Of a stretch of DNA of 64,000 nucleotides, positions 1-9,692 are shown piece after piece. The translations under genes were made by a program, and so were the position numbers. This stretch comes from Streptomyces sp. NBC_01224. Its GTDB lineage: Bacteria; Actinomycetota; Actinomycetes; Streptomycetales; Streptomycetaceae. How positions within the stretch are numbered: the first letter of the stretch is position 1; each line of letters begins with the position of its first letter. Location: NCBI RefSeq assembly GCF_036002945.1, contig NZ_CP108529.1, positions 496,001-560,000 on the forward strand, read 5' to 3'. The notes under the pieces are model-generated. The model saw only the letters and a list, made by a program, of their open reading frames with translations. It made no database searches and was not told the DNA's origin.

Positions 1-2900
1 CGAGCTTCCCGTTCAGCGTCACGCTCAGCCGGGAATCGGTGCTCGGCGGGATGTGGATGGAGCTGGAGTACGACACCGCGGAGCTGTCGGCCGACCAGGT
101 CGCCCGGCTGCGCGACTACCACCTGCGGGCGCTGGAAGCGGTGGCGGCGGACATCGGAGCAGACGCGTACGGGGCGCCGTTGCTGAGCGAGGCCGAGCAG
201 GCGCTGCTCGACATGCTGAACTACACGACGGACGCCCGGGCGGCCGGCAGGGTTCCGGTGCACGAGCTGCTACGGCGGCAGGCCGCCCGTACCCCGGACT
301 CGCTCGCGATCGAGGACGGCGAGACGCGGATCAGCTTCGCCCGGCTGGACGCGGACAGCGATCGCCTCGCGCGGCGGCTGCGTCGGGACGGGGTATGTCA
401 CGGCGATCTCGTCGGCATCTTCCTGCGGCCCGGATCGGCCGCGCTGACCACCTTCTGGGCGGTGTGGAAGGCGGGGGCCGCGTTCGTCCCGCTCGATCCC
501 GGGCTACCGGAACACCGTCTGCGCTCGATGCTGGATCAGGCCCGGCCCGTTCTGCTGATCACCGACGACCCGAAGGCCGCCCCGAACGGTCACCGGCTGT
601 TCGATCTTTCGGCCGTCACGCACGACGCAGGGCCGGAGGAGACCGGTACGCGGTCCGGGGACGGCCGGGACAGTGCCGCGCTGCCGTCCGTGAGCGCGCG
701 GGACCTGGCCTATGTGATGTTCACGTCCGGCACCACCGGCGGCCCCAAGGGCGTCATGATCGAACACGGCAGCCTCTCCGCCTATGCGGTGGGTACGCCG
801 CTGGGACGCACTCGCTCTCTGGGTGCCGAGAAGCCACTGCGGGTGGTGACCGGCACGTCGGCGTACATCTCCGACTTCCTGCTGGCGCAGGTTCTCCTGG
901 TGCTCGACGGTCACACGCTGTGTGTGCTGAGCCAGGAGCAGCGGCGTGACCCCGGGCATCTCGTCGCCCGCGCACATGATCGCGAGCGGGCCGTGGACGT
1001 CATCGACACGACCACCGTTCAACTTCAACTTCTGGTGGAGCAAGGGCTGTTGGAAGCGCCTTGGCCACCCAAGCTGCTCGTCTTCGGCGGCGAGGCGTGC
1101 CCGCCCGATCTGTGGGCGGCGCTGGGCGAGCGGTCCGGCGTGCGGGCGTTCAACAGTTACGGGCCGGCGGAGGCGACGGTCGAGGCGACCGTGGCACAGG
1201 TGACAGGTGACGGCGGGCCCGTCATCGGCCGGCCCTGCGCCAACACCAGGATCCATCTCCTGGACGCCGCAGGGCGTGAAGTGCCGCCCGGCACCGCGGG
1301 TGAGATCTGCGTCGGCGGCGCCGGGGTGGGCCGGGGCTACCTCGGCCGGCCCGGGGTCACGGCCGACCGTTTCGTGCCGGACCCCTGGGGCCCGGCGGGC
1401 AGCCGTCTCTACCGCACGGGTGACGTCGGCCGTCTCACCGACTCCGGTGATCTGGAGTTCCTGGGGCGGGTGGATCACCAGCTGAAGGTGCTCGGCGAGC
1501 GCGTCGAGCCGGAGGAGGTCGAGGCGGTGCTACGCGCCCATCCGGGCGTGGCCGGCGCGATCGTCGGCCGCCATCCGGACCACGAGGGGCTGCTGGCGAA
1601 CGTCGTACCGGCCCAGGGTGGTGCCCCGGACCAGCGGGAACTGCGACGGCATGCCGCCTCCCGGCTGTCGTCGGCAGCGGTTCCGACGCACTTCGTGGTG
1701 GTCGACGCATTGCCGCTCACCCCGGCCGGAAAGCTGGACCGTGGCGCTCTGCTGACCGCCGGCCCCGTCTCGGGTCCAGAGGGAACCGAAGGTCCAGAAG
1801 GTATCGGGGGTCCGGGCGAACCGGGCCGTGGCGCGGCGGAGTCGGCGTTCTCCCGGACGGAGCGGCGCGTCGCCGAGGTGTGGCACAAGCTCCTCGGCCT
1901 TCGTGCCGCCCGGCAGGACGACTTCTTCGCGATCGGCGGGCACAGTCTGCTGGCCGTGCGGCTCGCGGGTGAGCTGGGCGCCGCTTTCGGCACCACGGTT
2001 CCCCTGCCGCAGCTGTACAGCACTCCCACGCTGGCGGGTCAGGCGGCGTACCTCGATGACGCCCGGCACGCGCGGGAGGGCAGGGGCCGAAACGGCGGCC
2101 CGCGCAGCATCATCGTCCTCGGCGGCTCTCCCGGGCTCCAGCCGCTGGTGCTGGTGCATCCGCTCGGCGGCACGCTCTTCTGCTACCGGGATCTGACGGC
2201 ACGGGTCGCGGACTCCTTCGAGGTCCTGGGGGTCCAGGGGGACCTGATGGGCGGCGGGGACACGGCGGACTTCGCCTCGCTGGCGTCGGGTTACGCCCGT
2301 GAACTGGCACCCCTGCTCCGGGGGCGACGGCCCGTGGTCGCCGGCTGGTCGGCCGGCGGTGTGCTGGCTCACGAGGTCGCCTCACGGCTGGCGGACCGGG
2401 GCATCGTGGCCGATCGTGTCGTCATCATCGACGCCGCTCCCCAGCAGGGGCCGGACGCGGCGGCGGACGCGGCGGCGCTGGAGCGGCTGCGTACCGATGT
2501 GGCACGGCTGGGACCGCGCCGGCTCCTGGCGGAGCACGCCATCGACGACGTGCTGCGGCTGCTCGGCGTGGACGCGGAGGCACTGGCGGAGCTGAACGGG
2601 CCCGTCACCGCGTCACTCATGGAGTTCTGGCAGGGGATGCTGTCCGGCCTGGCCGGACACCGGCCCTCCCCCTACCCGGGCCCCGTGCACCTCGTGGTGT
2701 CCGGCCGGGGTGAAGAGGCGGCCGTGCGTGCCGCGGTCACCGGATGGGAGCGGTTCGCCGGGACGCTGCGTGTCTCGTACGCCGACGGCGACCACTACCA
2801 GCTCATGCGGGAGCCCTGGATCGGGGACGTGGCCAAGGTGTTCGCCGGCCCGGACGATCCGACAGATCAGACCGACGGGGGCGTGTCCGGCCGGTCCTGA
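1..2900 (+). CDS. NRPS terminal module (C tail-A-PCP-TE), 5' end outside window
   Basis: The reading frame is open from the first bases, so the gene starts upstream; about 965 residues are visible. The first ~50 residues resemble the end of a condensation domain. An adenylation domain follows, with FTSGTTGGPKG near residue 240, NSYGPAEA near 384, YRTGD near 470 and PAGKLDR near 577. A Gly/Pro/Glu linker leads to a carrier domain (FFAIGGHS, phosphopantetheine serine near 648). A type I thioesterase closes the protein (GWSAGG, serine near 783; late His in DGDHYQ). The TE makes this the chain-releasing module. The usual Asp at the start of the A4 core is Ile (AYISDFL), while the other pocket positions read L-D-V-G-S-V-E, which looks suited to a basic or non-alpha-amino substrate; that is inference. 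It is followed 50 bp later by a carbamoyltransferase. Confidence 0.95.
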   Translation, partial: SFPFSVTLSRESVLGGMWMELEYDTAELSADQVARLRDYHLRALEAVAADIGADAYGAPLLSEAEQALLDMLNYTTDARAAGRVPVHELLRRQAARTPDSLAIEDGETRISFARLDADSDRLARRLRRDGVCHGDLVGIFLRPGSAALTTFWAVWKAGAAFVPLDPGLPEHRLRSMLDQARPVLLITDDPKAAPNGHRLFDLSAVTHDAGPEETGTRSGDGRDSAALPSVSARDLAYVMFTSGTTGGPKGVMIEHGSLSAYAVGTPLGRTRSLGAEKPLRVVTGTSAYISDFLLAQVLLVLDGHTLCVLSQEQRRDPGHLVARAHDRERAVDVIDTTTVQLQLLVEQGLLEAPWPPKLLVFGGEACPPDLWAALGERSGVRAFNSYGPAEATVEATVAQVTGDGGPVIGRPCANTRIHLLDAAGREVPPGTAGEICVGGAGVGRGYLGRPGVTADRFVPDPWGPAGSRLYRTGDVGRLTDSGDLEFLGRVDHQLKVLGERVEPEEVEAVLRAHPGVAGAIVGRHPDHEGLLANVVPAQGGAPDQRELRRHAASRLSSAAVPTHFVVVDALPLTPAGKLDRGALLTAGPVSGPEGTEGPEGIGGPGEPGRGAAESAFSRTERRVAEVWHKLLGLRAARQDDFFAIGGHSLLAVRLAGELGAAFGTTVPLPQLYSTPTLAGQAAYLDDARHAREGRGRNGGPRSIIVLGGSPGLQPLVLVHPLGGTLFCYRDLTARVADSFEVLGVQGDLMGGGDTADFASLASGYARELAPLLRGRRPVVAGWSAGGVLAHEVASRLADRGIVADRVVIIDAAPQQGPDAAADAAALERLRTDVARLGPRRLLAEHAIDDVLRLLGVDAEALAELNGPVTASLMEFWQGMLSGLAGHRPSPYPGPVHLVVSGRGEEAAVRAAVTGWERFAGTLRVSYADGDHYQLMREPWIGDVAKVFAGPDDPTDQTDGGVSGRS

Positions 2901-2950
2901 TCCGCCGTACACATCCGAATCCGGCTGGACCCTTTCGAAAGGAACTCGAC

Positions 2951-4750
2951 GTGCTGGTGCTCGGTGTCAGCGGACTCGACCGATCGTTGTCCGTCAAGAA
3001 GAACATGCTGCCCGGTCTGGACCGGCGGGAACAGCGTGTGGTGCAGGGCCTCGACTCGGCCGCGGCCCTGGTCGGGGAGCAGGGCGTGATCGCCGCCTCT
3101 GCGCAGGAACGACACGACGGGGTGAAGGGTACGGGCACGTTCCCCGTCGACGCGGTCGAGGCGTGCCTGCGGATGGCCGGAGTGACCCTGGACGACGTCG
3201 ACTTCGTCGCGCACGGCTTCCGGTACGAGCCGTCCGTCGCGTTCGAGCGCGACGAGTTCGCCCGGCGCTGGTACCGGGAGGTGTACAGCGAGGACGTGCA
3301 GTACGAGGTGTTGCGCGCGCACTATCCGGACCAGGACTGGGAGCGCAAGTTCGTCCGGGTTGGCCACCATGTCGCCCATGCCGCCAGCAGCTACTACCTG
3401 AGCGGGTTCCCCGACGCGACGGTTCTGGTGGCCGACGGCATGGGCGAGGCCGAGTCCACGTCGGTCCTGCGGGGCAGCGGTGACGCGTTGCACGGTGTGC
3501 GCAGCTACTCCATATCCGCGTCGCTGGGCATCCTCTACAGCGTCGTCACCCAGTACCTGGGGTTCCTGCCGGGGATGGACGAGTACAAGGTGATGGGTCT
3601 GGCGCCCTATGGGGACGCGAGCCGGTACGCGAATGTGGCCGACGAGCTGGTGCGCAGGGCTCCGGGCGGACGGCTGCTGGCCCCCGTCCTGGCGCACGAC
3701 AAGTCGCCGACGGAGCGCGAGACGCACCGGGGGGCCATCCGACGGCTGGAGGAGCTGTTCGGTCCGGCCCGGCATCCGGAGGCACCGCTCGACCAGCGGC
3801 ACATGGATGTCGCGGCGACCGTCCAGCGCAAGCTGGAGGAGAGCCTGCTGTATGTCCTGCGCGAGACGGCCGATGCCGCGGGCGGCTCCCGCAATCTGTG
3901 CATGGCGGGTGGTGTCGCGCTGAACTGCACGGCCAACGGTGTGATCGCCCGCAGCGGTCTGTACGACCGGGTGTTCGTGCAGCCGGCGTCGGGGGACGAC
4001 GGTACGGCCCTCGGCGCGGCGCTGTGGCAGCTCCAGCAGCACGTACCGGCGCCACCGGCCCCGATGACGATGCCGTACTGGGGCGAGGAGTTCGACGACG
4101 CGGACATCGAGGCGCAGCTGCGTGGACTGGGTGACGGATTCACCGTACGGAAGCTGTCCGAGGACCAGCTGCTGGCCGAGGTGTCGTCGCTGATCGGCGC
4201 GGGGAAGGTCGTCTCCTGGTTCCAGGGGCGGATGGAGTTCGGCCCGCGTGCGCTGGGCAACCGGAGCATCCTCGCGGACCCGGCATCGCCCGGCATGCGT
4301 GCCCATCTGAACACCGTCGTGAAGCAGCGTGAGGAGTTCCGGCCGTTCGCGCCGGCCGTCCTGGCGGAGGAGGCGACCACCTACTTCGAGATCGAGCCGG
4401 GGCAGGAGTCGATGTACCGTCACATGCTTTTCGTGGCACAGGTGCGGCCCGAGTACCGCGACAAGCTGCCGTCGATCACACATGTCGACGGCTCTGCCCG
4501 CGTGCAGACCGTCGACCGGGAGAGCGCCCCGAGGTTCTGGCGCCTGATCCGCCGGGTCGGTGACGACCGGGGCATCCCGATGGTGGTCAACACCTCGTTC
4601 AATCTGCGCGGCCAGCCGATCGTGCGGACGCCGGACGTCGCGGTCGCCACGTACGCCCGCTCGACGCTGGACGCGCTGGCGATCGGCGACTGGCTGGTGA
4701 CCCGTGACCAGCCGTCGACCGCCGGGACCGCAGGTGCGACCGATGAGTGA
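2951..4750 (+). CDS. O-carbamoyltransferase (NodU/CmcH/TobZ family)
   Basis: A 599-residue protein, the usual size for this family, which transfers a carbamoyl group from carbamoyl phosphate, via carbamoyl-adenylate, to a hydroxyl of an antibiotic or nodulation factor. The N-terminal kinase-like half carries HHVAHAASSYY near residue 138, the family's metal-binding histidines, then a DGMGE segment. The C-terminal YrdC-like part carries EFGPRALGNRS near 427 and NTSFN near 540. The GTG at 2951 is chosen because AAAGGA lies 8-10 bases upstream; an open frame further upstream would run into the NRPS gene. The stop overlaps the next NRPS start by 8 bases, so it is in the NRPS operon. The likely role is carbamoylation of a hydroxylated residue of the peptide or its precursor; the acceptor is unknown. 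Confidence 0.93.
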   Translation: MLVLGVSGLDRSLSVKKNMLPGLDRREQRVVQGLDSAAALVGEQGVIAASAQERHDGVKGTGTFPVDAVEACLRMAGVTLDDVDFVAHGFRYEPSVAFERDEFARRWYREVYSEDVQYEVLRAHYPDQDWERKFVRVGHHVAHAASSYYLSGFPDATVLVADGMGEAESTSVLRGSGDALHGVRSYSISASLGILYSVVTQYLGFLPGMDEYKVMGLAPYGDASRYANVADELVRRAPGGRLLAPVLAHDKSPTERETHRGAIRRLEELFGPARHPEAPLDQRHMDVAATVQRKLEESLLYVLRETADAAGGSRNLCMAGGVALNCTANGVIARSGLYDRVFVQPASGDDGTALGAALWQLQQHVPAPPAPMTMPYWGEEFDDADIEAQLRGLGDGFTVRKLSEDQLLAEVSSLIGAGKVVSWFQGRMEFGPRALGNRSILADPASPGMRAHLNTVVKQREEFRPFAPAVLAEEATTYFEIEPGQESMYRHMLFVAQVRPEYRDKLPSITHVDGSARVQTVDRESAPRFWRLIRRVGDDRGIPMVVNTSFNLRGQPIVRTPDVAVATYARSTLDALAIGDWLVTRDQPSTAGTAGATDE

Positions 4751-7700
4751 GCGGCCCGCCCTCGGCGGGGCACGTTCCGTGGCGGAGCTCCGTGAGGCCG
4801 CCGCCGCGATCTGGCGCGATGCCCTCGGTCTGGACGACGTCCGCGACGACTGCAACTTCTTCGACGAGGGCGGCGACTCCGTCCTCTCCGTGGAGGTGGC
4901 GATCTCGCTGCGCGAACTCACCGGCCAGGAACTCGAACTGGATATCCTCTACGAATACCCGGAATTCGGCGCACTGTCGGCGGCGTTGAGCGGAGGCCCC
5001 GATGAGGGAGGGCCGGAGACGAGGGAGCTGACCGCCGCCGAGGAACGGCTGTGGACCGCCGAACAGCTCCACCCGGGGAGCGCCGTCTACCATCTCGCCG
5101 TCCGCTACCGCTTCCCCGGCGGTCTCGACGTCATCAGGCTGCGCGCCGCGCTCGACAAGCTGGCGGCCCGGCACGAGGCGCTGCGGCGCGGCTTCGTGAA
5201 GCCCGCGCTCTCACTGACCGCGCGGAAGGTCTCCGTGGCCTGCCGGTGGGTGGACGCGCAGGGCGTGTCGGACGAGAGTGTGCGCGAACTCGTCGACACC
5301 GAGGTGCGCACACCGTTCGACCTGGGCCGGCCTCCGCTGTTGCGGGCCCTCCTCGTGGACCGGGGCGACGCCGGCAGTGAACTGGTCCTGACCGTGCACC
5401 ACTTGGTGTGTGACGGGGCCTCGCTGGACCTCCTCGAAACACAGCTCCAGCAACTCTACGAGGACGGCTCGGATTCAGAGGGCACGGAATGGGAGTCCGC
5501 CGGCCGGCAGGCCGTTTCCGTACGGCCCCGGGATGCCGCAGCGGCGCTGGACCACTGGCGGACGATGCTCGCCGGCTGCCCCGGGGCGCTGTCCCTGCCG
5601 CACGATCTGGCCCGTCCGGCGCGGCCCGGTGTCAAAGGCGCCGCCCATCGCATCCCGCTCACGGACCAGCAGGTGTCGACGATCCTGTCGTCGGCCGAGG
5701 AGGAACGGCTCAGTCCGTTCATGGCGTGGGTGGCCGCCTATGTGACCGGCCTGATAGCGGTGACGGGCGACCGGGATCTGGTGCTCGCCGTGCCGGCCTC
5801 GTCCCGGGGTCCCGCCCAGGCGGGCGAGGTCGGCATGTTCGTCGACACGCTGCCGCTGCGGTTCACCGTCCGGCCCGGGGCCACGGCCCGTGATGTGGTG
5901 CGGTTGGTACGTCGTGTGGTGACCGGTGCCCTGGCCCATCAGCAGGTGCCGTTCCAGACGCTCGTCGAGGAGGTGTGGTCCGGCGCCGACCGTTCGCGGG
6001 CCCCGCTGGCTCAGACCGCCCTCACCTACATGGACACCACACGGTGCGGGCTGCGGTGGGACGGCCACAGCGCCGAGCGTGAGCAGATCGGCACGGGCAC
6101 CGCAAAGTACGAGGTGCTGTGGCTGGTCACGCGGACCGGTCGCGGAACGGTCTGTGAACTGGAGTACTCCACGAACCTGTTCACCGACGAGGCGGCGGCC
6201 GCCCTGCACCGACGCATGGTGGCGGCCATCGGCGACGCCTTCGCACAGCCGGACGCCCCTCTGACGGAGTGCGGTACGGACGCGCTCGACGGGTTCGTAC
6301 CGATCCACGAGAGGGTGCACCGCCGGGCCGTGGAGCACCCCGGCGCGGTGGCGGTGCGACACGGGCGGACGACGCTGACGTACGGGGAGCTGGACCGGCG
6401 GGCGAGCGTGCTGGCCGCCGGGCTCCGGACGGCCGGGATCGGCCGCGGCGCGGTGGTGGCCGTGCCCATGGAGCGCGGCATCGCGTCGGTCACCACATGC
6501 CTCGGCATCCTGTACGCGGGCGCCGCCTACCTGCCGGTGGACGTCGCTCAGCCGGCCGAGCGCACCCGGCACATCGTGCGGACCGCGGCGACGGCGGCCG
6601 TCGTCATGGACGACGCGGCGGCCGAACTGCTCGCGGAGGTGGTGCCCGCGCACCTGCTGGAGAAGCTGCTCGTCACCGACGAGGCCCCGGTGGCCCCGGC
6701 GGCGGTGACCGGCGCCGATGTCGCCTACGTGATCTGCACCTCGGGCTCGACCGGCCGTCCCAAGGCGGTGGTGGTGCCGCACCGTGCCGTCGTGCGGCTG
6801 GTGCCGGACGCGGACTTCGTGGCGTTCGGCCCCGCCGACCGGGTCGCGCATGTGTCCAATCCCGCCTTCGACGCGGCGACGCTGGAGATCTGGGGAGCGC
6901 TGGCCGGCGGCGGCACCCTCGTCGTCGCGGACCGGGACGTCCTGCTGTCACCGCGGCGGATGCGTTCCTTCGTCACCGACGAGGGCATCTCCGTCATGTT
7001 CCTCACCGTGACGCTCCTCAACCAGGTGGTGGACTTCGCGCCGGACGCCTTCCGGGATCTGCGGGTGCTGCTCTTCGGCGGTGAGAAGCACGATGCTCGC
7101 AGGTTGGGGAAGCTGTTCGCGGCCGGCCCGCCCGCCACAGTGGTGAACGGCTACGGCCCCACCGAGAACACCACATTCAGCACCACCCATGAGGTGACCG
7201 CCGAGGATCTCGCCAAGGGCGTGGTCCCCCTCGGCCGCCCGCTCCCGCGCAGCACGGCGTACGTGCTCGACGCATCCGGGCAGCGGGTCGGGGCCGGCGG
7301 AACCGGAGAGCTGTACGTCGGCGGCGAGGGGCTCGCCCACGGCTACCTCGACGCCCCCGCGCAGACCGCCGCAGCCTTCGTCCCCGACCCGTTCGCCGGG
7401 CGTCCCGGGCAGCGGCTCTACCGCACGGGCGACCAGGTGCGGGTCCTGCCCGGTGAGCGGTACGAGTACGTGGGGCGGCTCGACGACCAGGTGAAGGTGC
7501 GCGGCCACCGCGTCGAACTCGCCGAGATCGAGGCAGCGGTACGGAGGCAGAACGGGGTGGCCGACGCCGTCGTGCACGCACGTCCGACGGACGACGGCAT
7601 CGAGATCACCGCCTTCGTGACACCGGACACCCCCGGGGATGGACCTCAGGCGGCCCTGGACGTCACCGTGCTCGGGGACGGACTGCGCAGCGAACTGCCG

Positions 7701-8111
7701 CAGTACATGCTGCCGACGGTGATCGTCGTCGACCGCATCCCCGTCACCGCCAATGGAAAAGCGGACCGCGAGGCACTCCTGTCGGCGTCGGCCGGGGCCG
7801 GGGCAGGTGGCTGCACTCCGGCAGAGTCCGCCGATCCGTCGCAGGACGGCGACCCGGTCGACGGCACGGTCGACGGCACGGTCGACGGCACGGTCACTGC
7901 GCTCTGGCAGGAGGTGCTCGGCACCGGGAGCGTCCGGCCGCAGGACAACTTCCTGAACGCGGGCGGACATTCCATCAAGGCCATGCGGCTGCTGGCCCTC
8001 CTCGGCGAGGAGCTGGACGTCACGATCGATCTGGTCGACTTCTTCGAGAACCCCACCCTGCGCGGGCTCACCACCCTCGTACGGCAGGAGCTGACGGGAG
8101 GCGAGCTGTGA
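4743..8111 (+). CDS. NRPS PCP-C-A-PCP
   Basis: This 1122-residue synthetase begins with a carrier domain rather than a condensation domain (FFDEGGDSV, serine near residue 46). A condensation domain with intact HHLVCDG near 219 follows, then an adenylation domain (CTSGSTGRPKA near 664, NGYGPTENTT, YRTGDQV, NGKADR), and a second carrier (NAGGHSIK, serine near 1077). The A-domain pocket reads D-A-L-F-L-G-G-T-F, close to published valine-type codes; a hydrophobic amino acid is inferred. A 12-bp tandem repeat at 7857-7895 gives a (VDGT)3 linker before the last carrier. The ATG at 4743 overlaps the carbamoyltransferase stop, and the TGA overlaps the next GTG (GTGA). The unloaded N-terminal carrier probably receives its residue in trans from the free A domain just downstream. 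Confidence 0.93.
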   Translation: MSERPALGGARSVAELREAAAAIWRDALGLDDVRDDCNFFDEGGDSVLSVEVAISLRELTGQELELDILYEYPEFGALSAALSGGPDEGGPETRELTAAEERLWTAEQLHPGSAVYHLAVRYRFPGGLDVIRLRAALDKLAARHEALRRGFVKPALSLTARKVSVACRWVDAQGVSDESVRELVDTEVRTPFDLGRPPLLRALLVDRGDAGSELVLTVHHLVCDGASLDLLETQLQQLYEDGSDSEGTEWESAGRQAVSVRPRDAAAALDHWRTMLAGCPGALSLPHDLARPARPGVKGAAHRIPLTDQQVSTILSSAEEERLSPFMAWVAAYVTGLIAVTGDRDLVLAVPASSRGPAQAGEVGMFVDTLPLRFTVRPGATARDVVRLVRRVVTGALAHQQVPFQTLVEEVWSGADRSRAPLAQTALTYMDTTRCGLRWDGHSAEREQIGTGTAKYEVLWLVTRTGRGTVCELEYSTNLFTDEAAAALHRRMVAAIGDAFAQPDAPLTECGTDALDGFVPIHERVHRRAVEHPGAVAVRHGRTTLTYGELDRRASVLAAGLRTAGIGRGAVVAVPMERGIASVTTCLGILYAGAAYLPVDVAQPAERTRHIVRTAATAAVVMDDAAAELLAEVVPAHLLEKLLVTDEAPVAPAAVTGADVAYVICTSGSTGRPKAVVVPHRAVVRLVPDADFVAFGPADRVAHVSNPAFDAATLEIWGALAGGGTLVVADRDVLLSPRRMRSFVTDEGISVMFLTVTLLNQVVDFAPDAFRDLRVLLFGGEKHDARRLGKLFAAGPPATVVNGYGPTENTTFSTTHEVTAEDLAKGVVPLGRPLPRSTAYVLDASGQRVGAGGTGELYVGGEGLAHGYLDAPAQTAAAFVPDPFAGRPGQRLYRTGDQVRVLPGERYEYVGRLDDQVKVRGHRVELAEIEAAVRRQNGVADAVVHARPTDDGIEITAFVTPDTPGDGPQAALDVTVLGDGLRSELPQYMLPTVIVVDRIPVTANGKADREALLSASAGAGAGGCTPAESADPSQDGDPVDGTVDGTVDGTVTALWQEVLGTGSVRPQDNFLNAGGHSIKAMRLLALLGEELDVTIDLVDFFENPTLRGLTTLVRQELTGGEL
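7857..7895 (+). repeat. three copies of a 12-bp unit inside the NRPS gene
   Basis: GTCGACGGCACG is repeated three times head to tail, followed by GTC. The frame is kept, giving a (VDGT)3 interdomain linker between the A domain and the C-terminal carrier. Replication slippage is the likely origin. Confidence 0.9.
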
Positions 8112-9604
8112 GCGCCGCTCCCTCTCTGGGCCGCTTCCTTCACTGGGCGCAGGTCCAGCCGGACGCCGTGGCGATCGTCGACGAGAGCGGCGAACTGACC
8201 TACGCGGCACTGGAGTCCGCCGCGCGTGCCCGTGCGGCCAGGCTGTCGACTGACGGGGTGCGCCCCGGTACGCGGGTCACCGTCGAGTGCGGGTACGGCG
8301 CCGACTACGTGGTCGCCCTGCTGGCGACCTGGCTGCTGGAGGCGGTGGCGGTGCCGCTCGATCCGGCCGCGCCGGCCGAACGCCGCCGCCATCAGGTCCG
8401 ACAGGCGGGCTGCGAGGCGGCCGTTCCCTTTCCGTACGCCGACGGCGTCGTCCGCGCCGCCGTCGCCGACGAGATCTCCGAGCGGGCGACCGGGACCGCC
8501 GGCCCGCCGGACGCGGGCGAGCCTGCCGCGTACATCCTGTTCACCTCGGGCTCGACCGGGCTCCCCAAGGGGGTGGAGATCGAGCACACCGGGCTGCTCA
8601 CCATGCTGGACCACTTCTCCGGCGCCATGGGGCTGGGGCCGGGCGACCGGATGCTCGCGCACAGCAGCATCGTCTTCGACATGTCCGTGCCGGAGATGCT
8701 GGTGCCGCTGACGAGCGGCGGCACGATCGCCGTCGCTCCGTCGCGGTGTGCGCGCAACCCGGAGTTCTTCGCGAAATGGCTGCTCACCCAGGAGCCCGGC
8801 GCCGCGTACGCCACACCCAGTCAGCTGCGGCTGCTGCTTCCCTTTCTGGCCGGTGAGCGGGCCTTCACCCACCTGGTCAGCGCCGGGGAGGCGCTGCCCG
8901 CCGCGCTGGCCGAGGAGTTGGACGGGGTCGTCGGTACCTTGTGGAACGGGTACGGCCCCACCGAGACGACCGTCTGCGGCCTGTGCACCGAGGTCCGTCC
9001 CCCCTATCGGGACCCGTTGCCGATAGGCGTACCGATCACCGGTCTGCGCGCCCAGGTGCTGGACGGGTCGCGGCAGCCCGTTCCCGAGGGTGAGGTCGGT
9101 GAACTCTGCCTCTACGGGGTCGGCGTGGCGCGCGGCTACGTCGGTGAGCCCGGCCTCACCGCCCGGTCCTTCACCACCGGTCCCGACGGCTCCCGTGCCT
9201 ATCTGACCGGCGACATGGTGCGGATCGGTGCCGACGGACAGTACTTCTTCCACGGGCGGATCGACGACCAGGTGAAGATCCGGGGACACCGTGTCGAGCT
9301 GGGCGAGATCGAGTCGGTCGCCGAGCGCACCCCAGGCGTCTCGCAGGCGGTCGCCCTGCTCACCGAGGCGCTGCGTGGGCGGGCCGAGTTGCATCTCGCC
9401 GTGGTGTGCCGGGCCGAGGACGGCGAACCCGTCGGCCCGGGGGCCGCCGCGGCCGCGCTGCGCGAACGCCTGCGGCGGGACCTGCCCGTCCACATGCGGC
9501 CGGGACGCCTGTTGTTCTTCGACGAACTGCCGCGCAACGCCTCGGGGAAGACCGACCGCAACGGGGTGCGGCGGATCGTCGAGGAGCGTCTGAGACGTCC
9601 CTGA
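8108..9604 (+). CDS. free-standing amino acid adenylation enzyme
   Basis: A 498-residue protein consisting only of an adenylation domain. It has LFTSGSTGLPKG near residue 144, NGYGPTETTV, YLTGDMV, a QVKIRGHRVELGEIE hinge segment and the closing lysine in NASGKTDR. No carrier domain follows the last core. The pocket reads D-M-P-A-V-A-G-V-C. It keeps the Asp expected for an alpha-amino acid, but the substrate cannot be named with confidence. Start codon GTG overlaps the preceding NRPS stop by four bases, so the proteins are translationally coupled. The natural partner is the N-terminal carrier of that protein. An MbtH-like gene follows 88 bp later. Confidence 0.93.
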   Translation: MSAAPSLGRFLHWAQVQPDAVAIVDESGELTYAALESAARARAARLSTDGVRPGTRVTVECGYGADYVVALLATWLLEAVAVPLDPAAPAERRRHQVRQAGCEAAVPFPYADGVVRAAVADEISERATGTAGPPDAGEPAAYILFTSGSTGLPKGVEIEHTGLLTMLDHFSGAMGLGPGDRMLAHSSIVFDMSVPEMLVPLTSGGTIAVAPSRCARNPEFFAKWLLTQEPGAAYATPSQLRLLLPFLAGERAFTHLVSAGEALPAALAEELDGVVGTLWNGYGPTETTVCGLCTEVRPPYRDPLPIGVPITGLRAQVLDGSRQPVPEGEVGELCLYGVGVARGYVGEPGLTARSFTTGPDGSRAYLTGDMVRIGADGQYFFHGRIDDQVKIRGHRVELGEIESVAERTPGVSQAVALLTEALRGRAELHLAVVCRAEDGEPVGPGAAAAALRERLRRDLPVHMRPGRLLFFDELPRNASGKTDRNGVRRIVEERLRRP

Positions 9605-9692
9605 GCCAGGCACACGCACTCCGTCACCGGTCGTGCGCCCGAACAGATCCTTCCAGTCGATTCAACCGTCAGTCACGAAAGGCAGCGGACTC

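Noticed and set aside
2867..4921. A 684-codon minus-strand open frame.
   Set aside because: It lies antisense to the carbamoyltransferase gene, has no family features and shows the wrong codon-position GC pattern.
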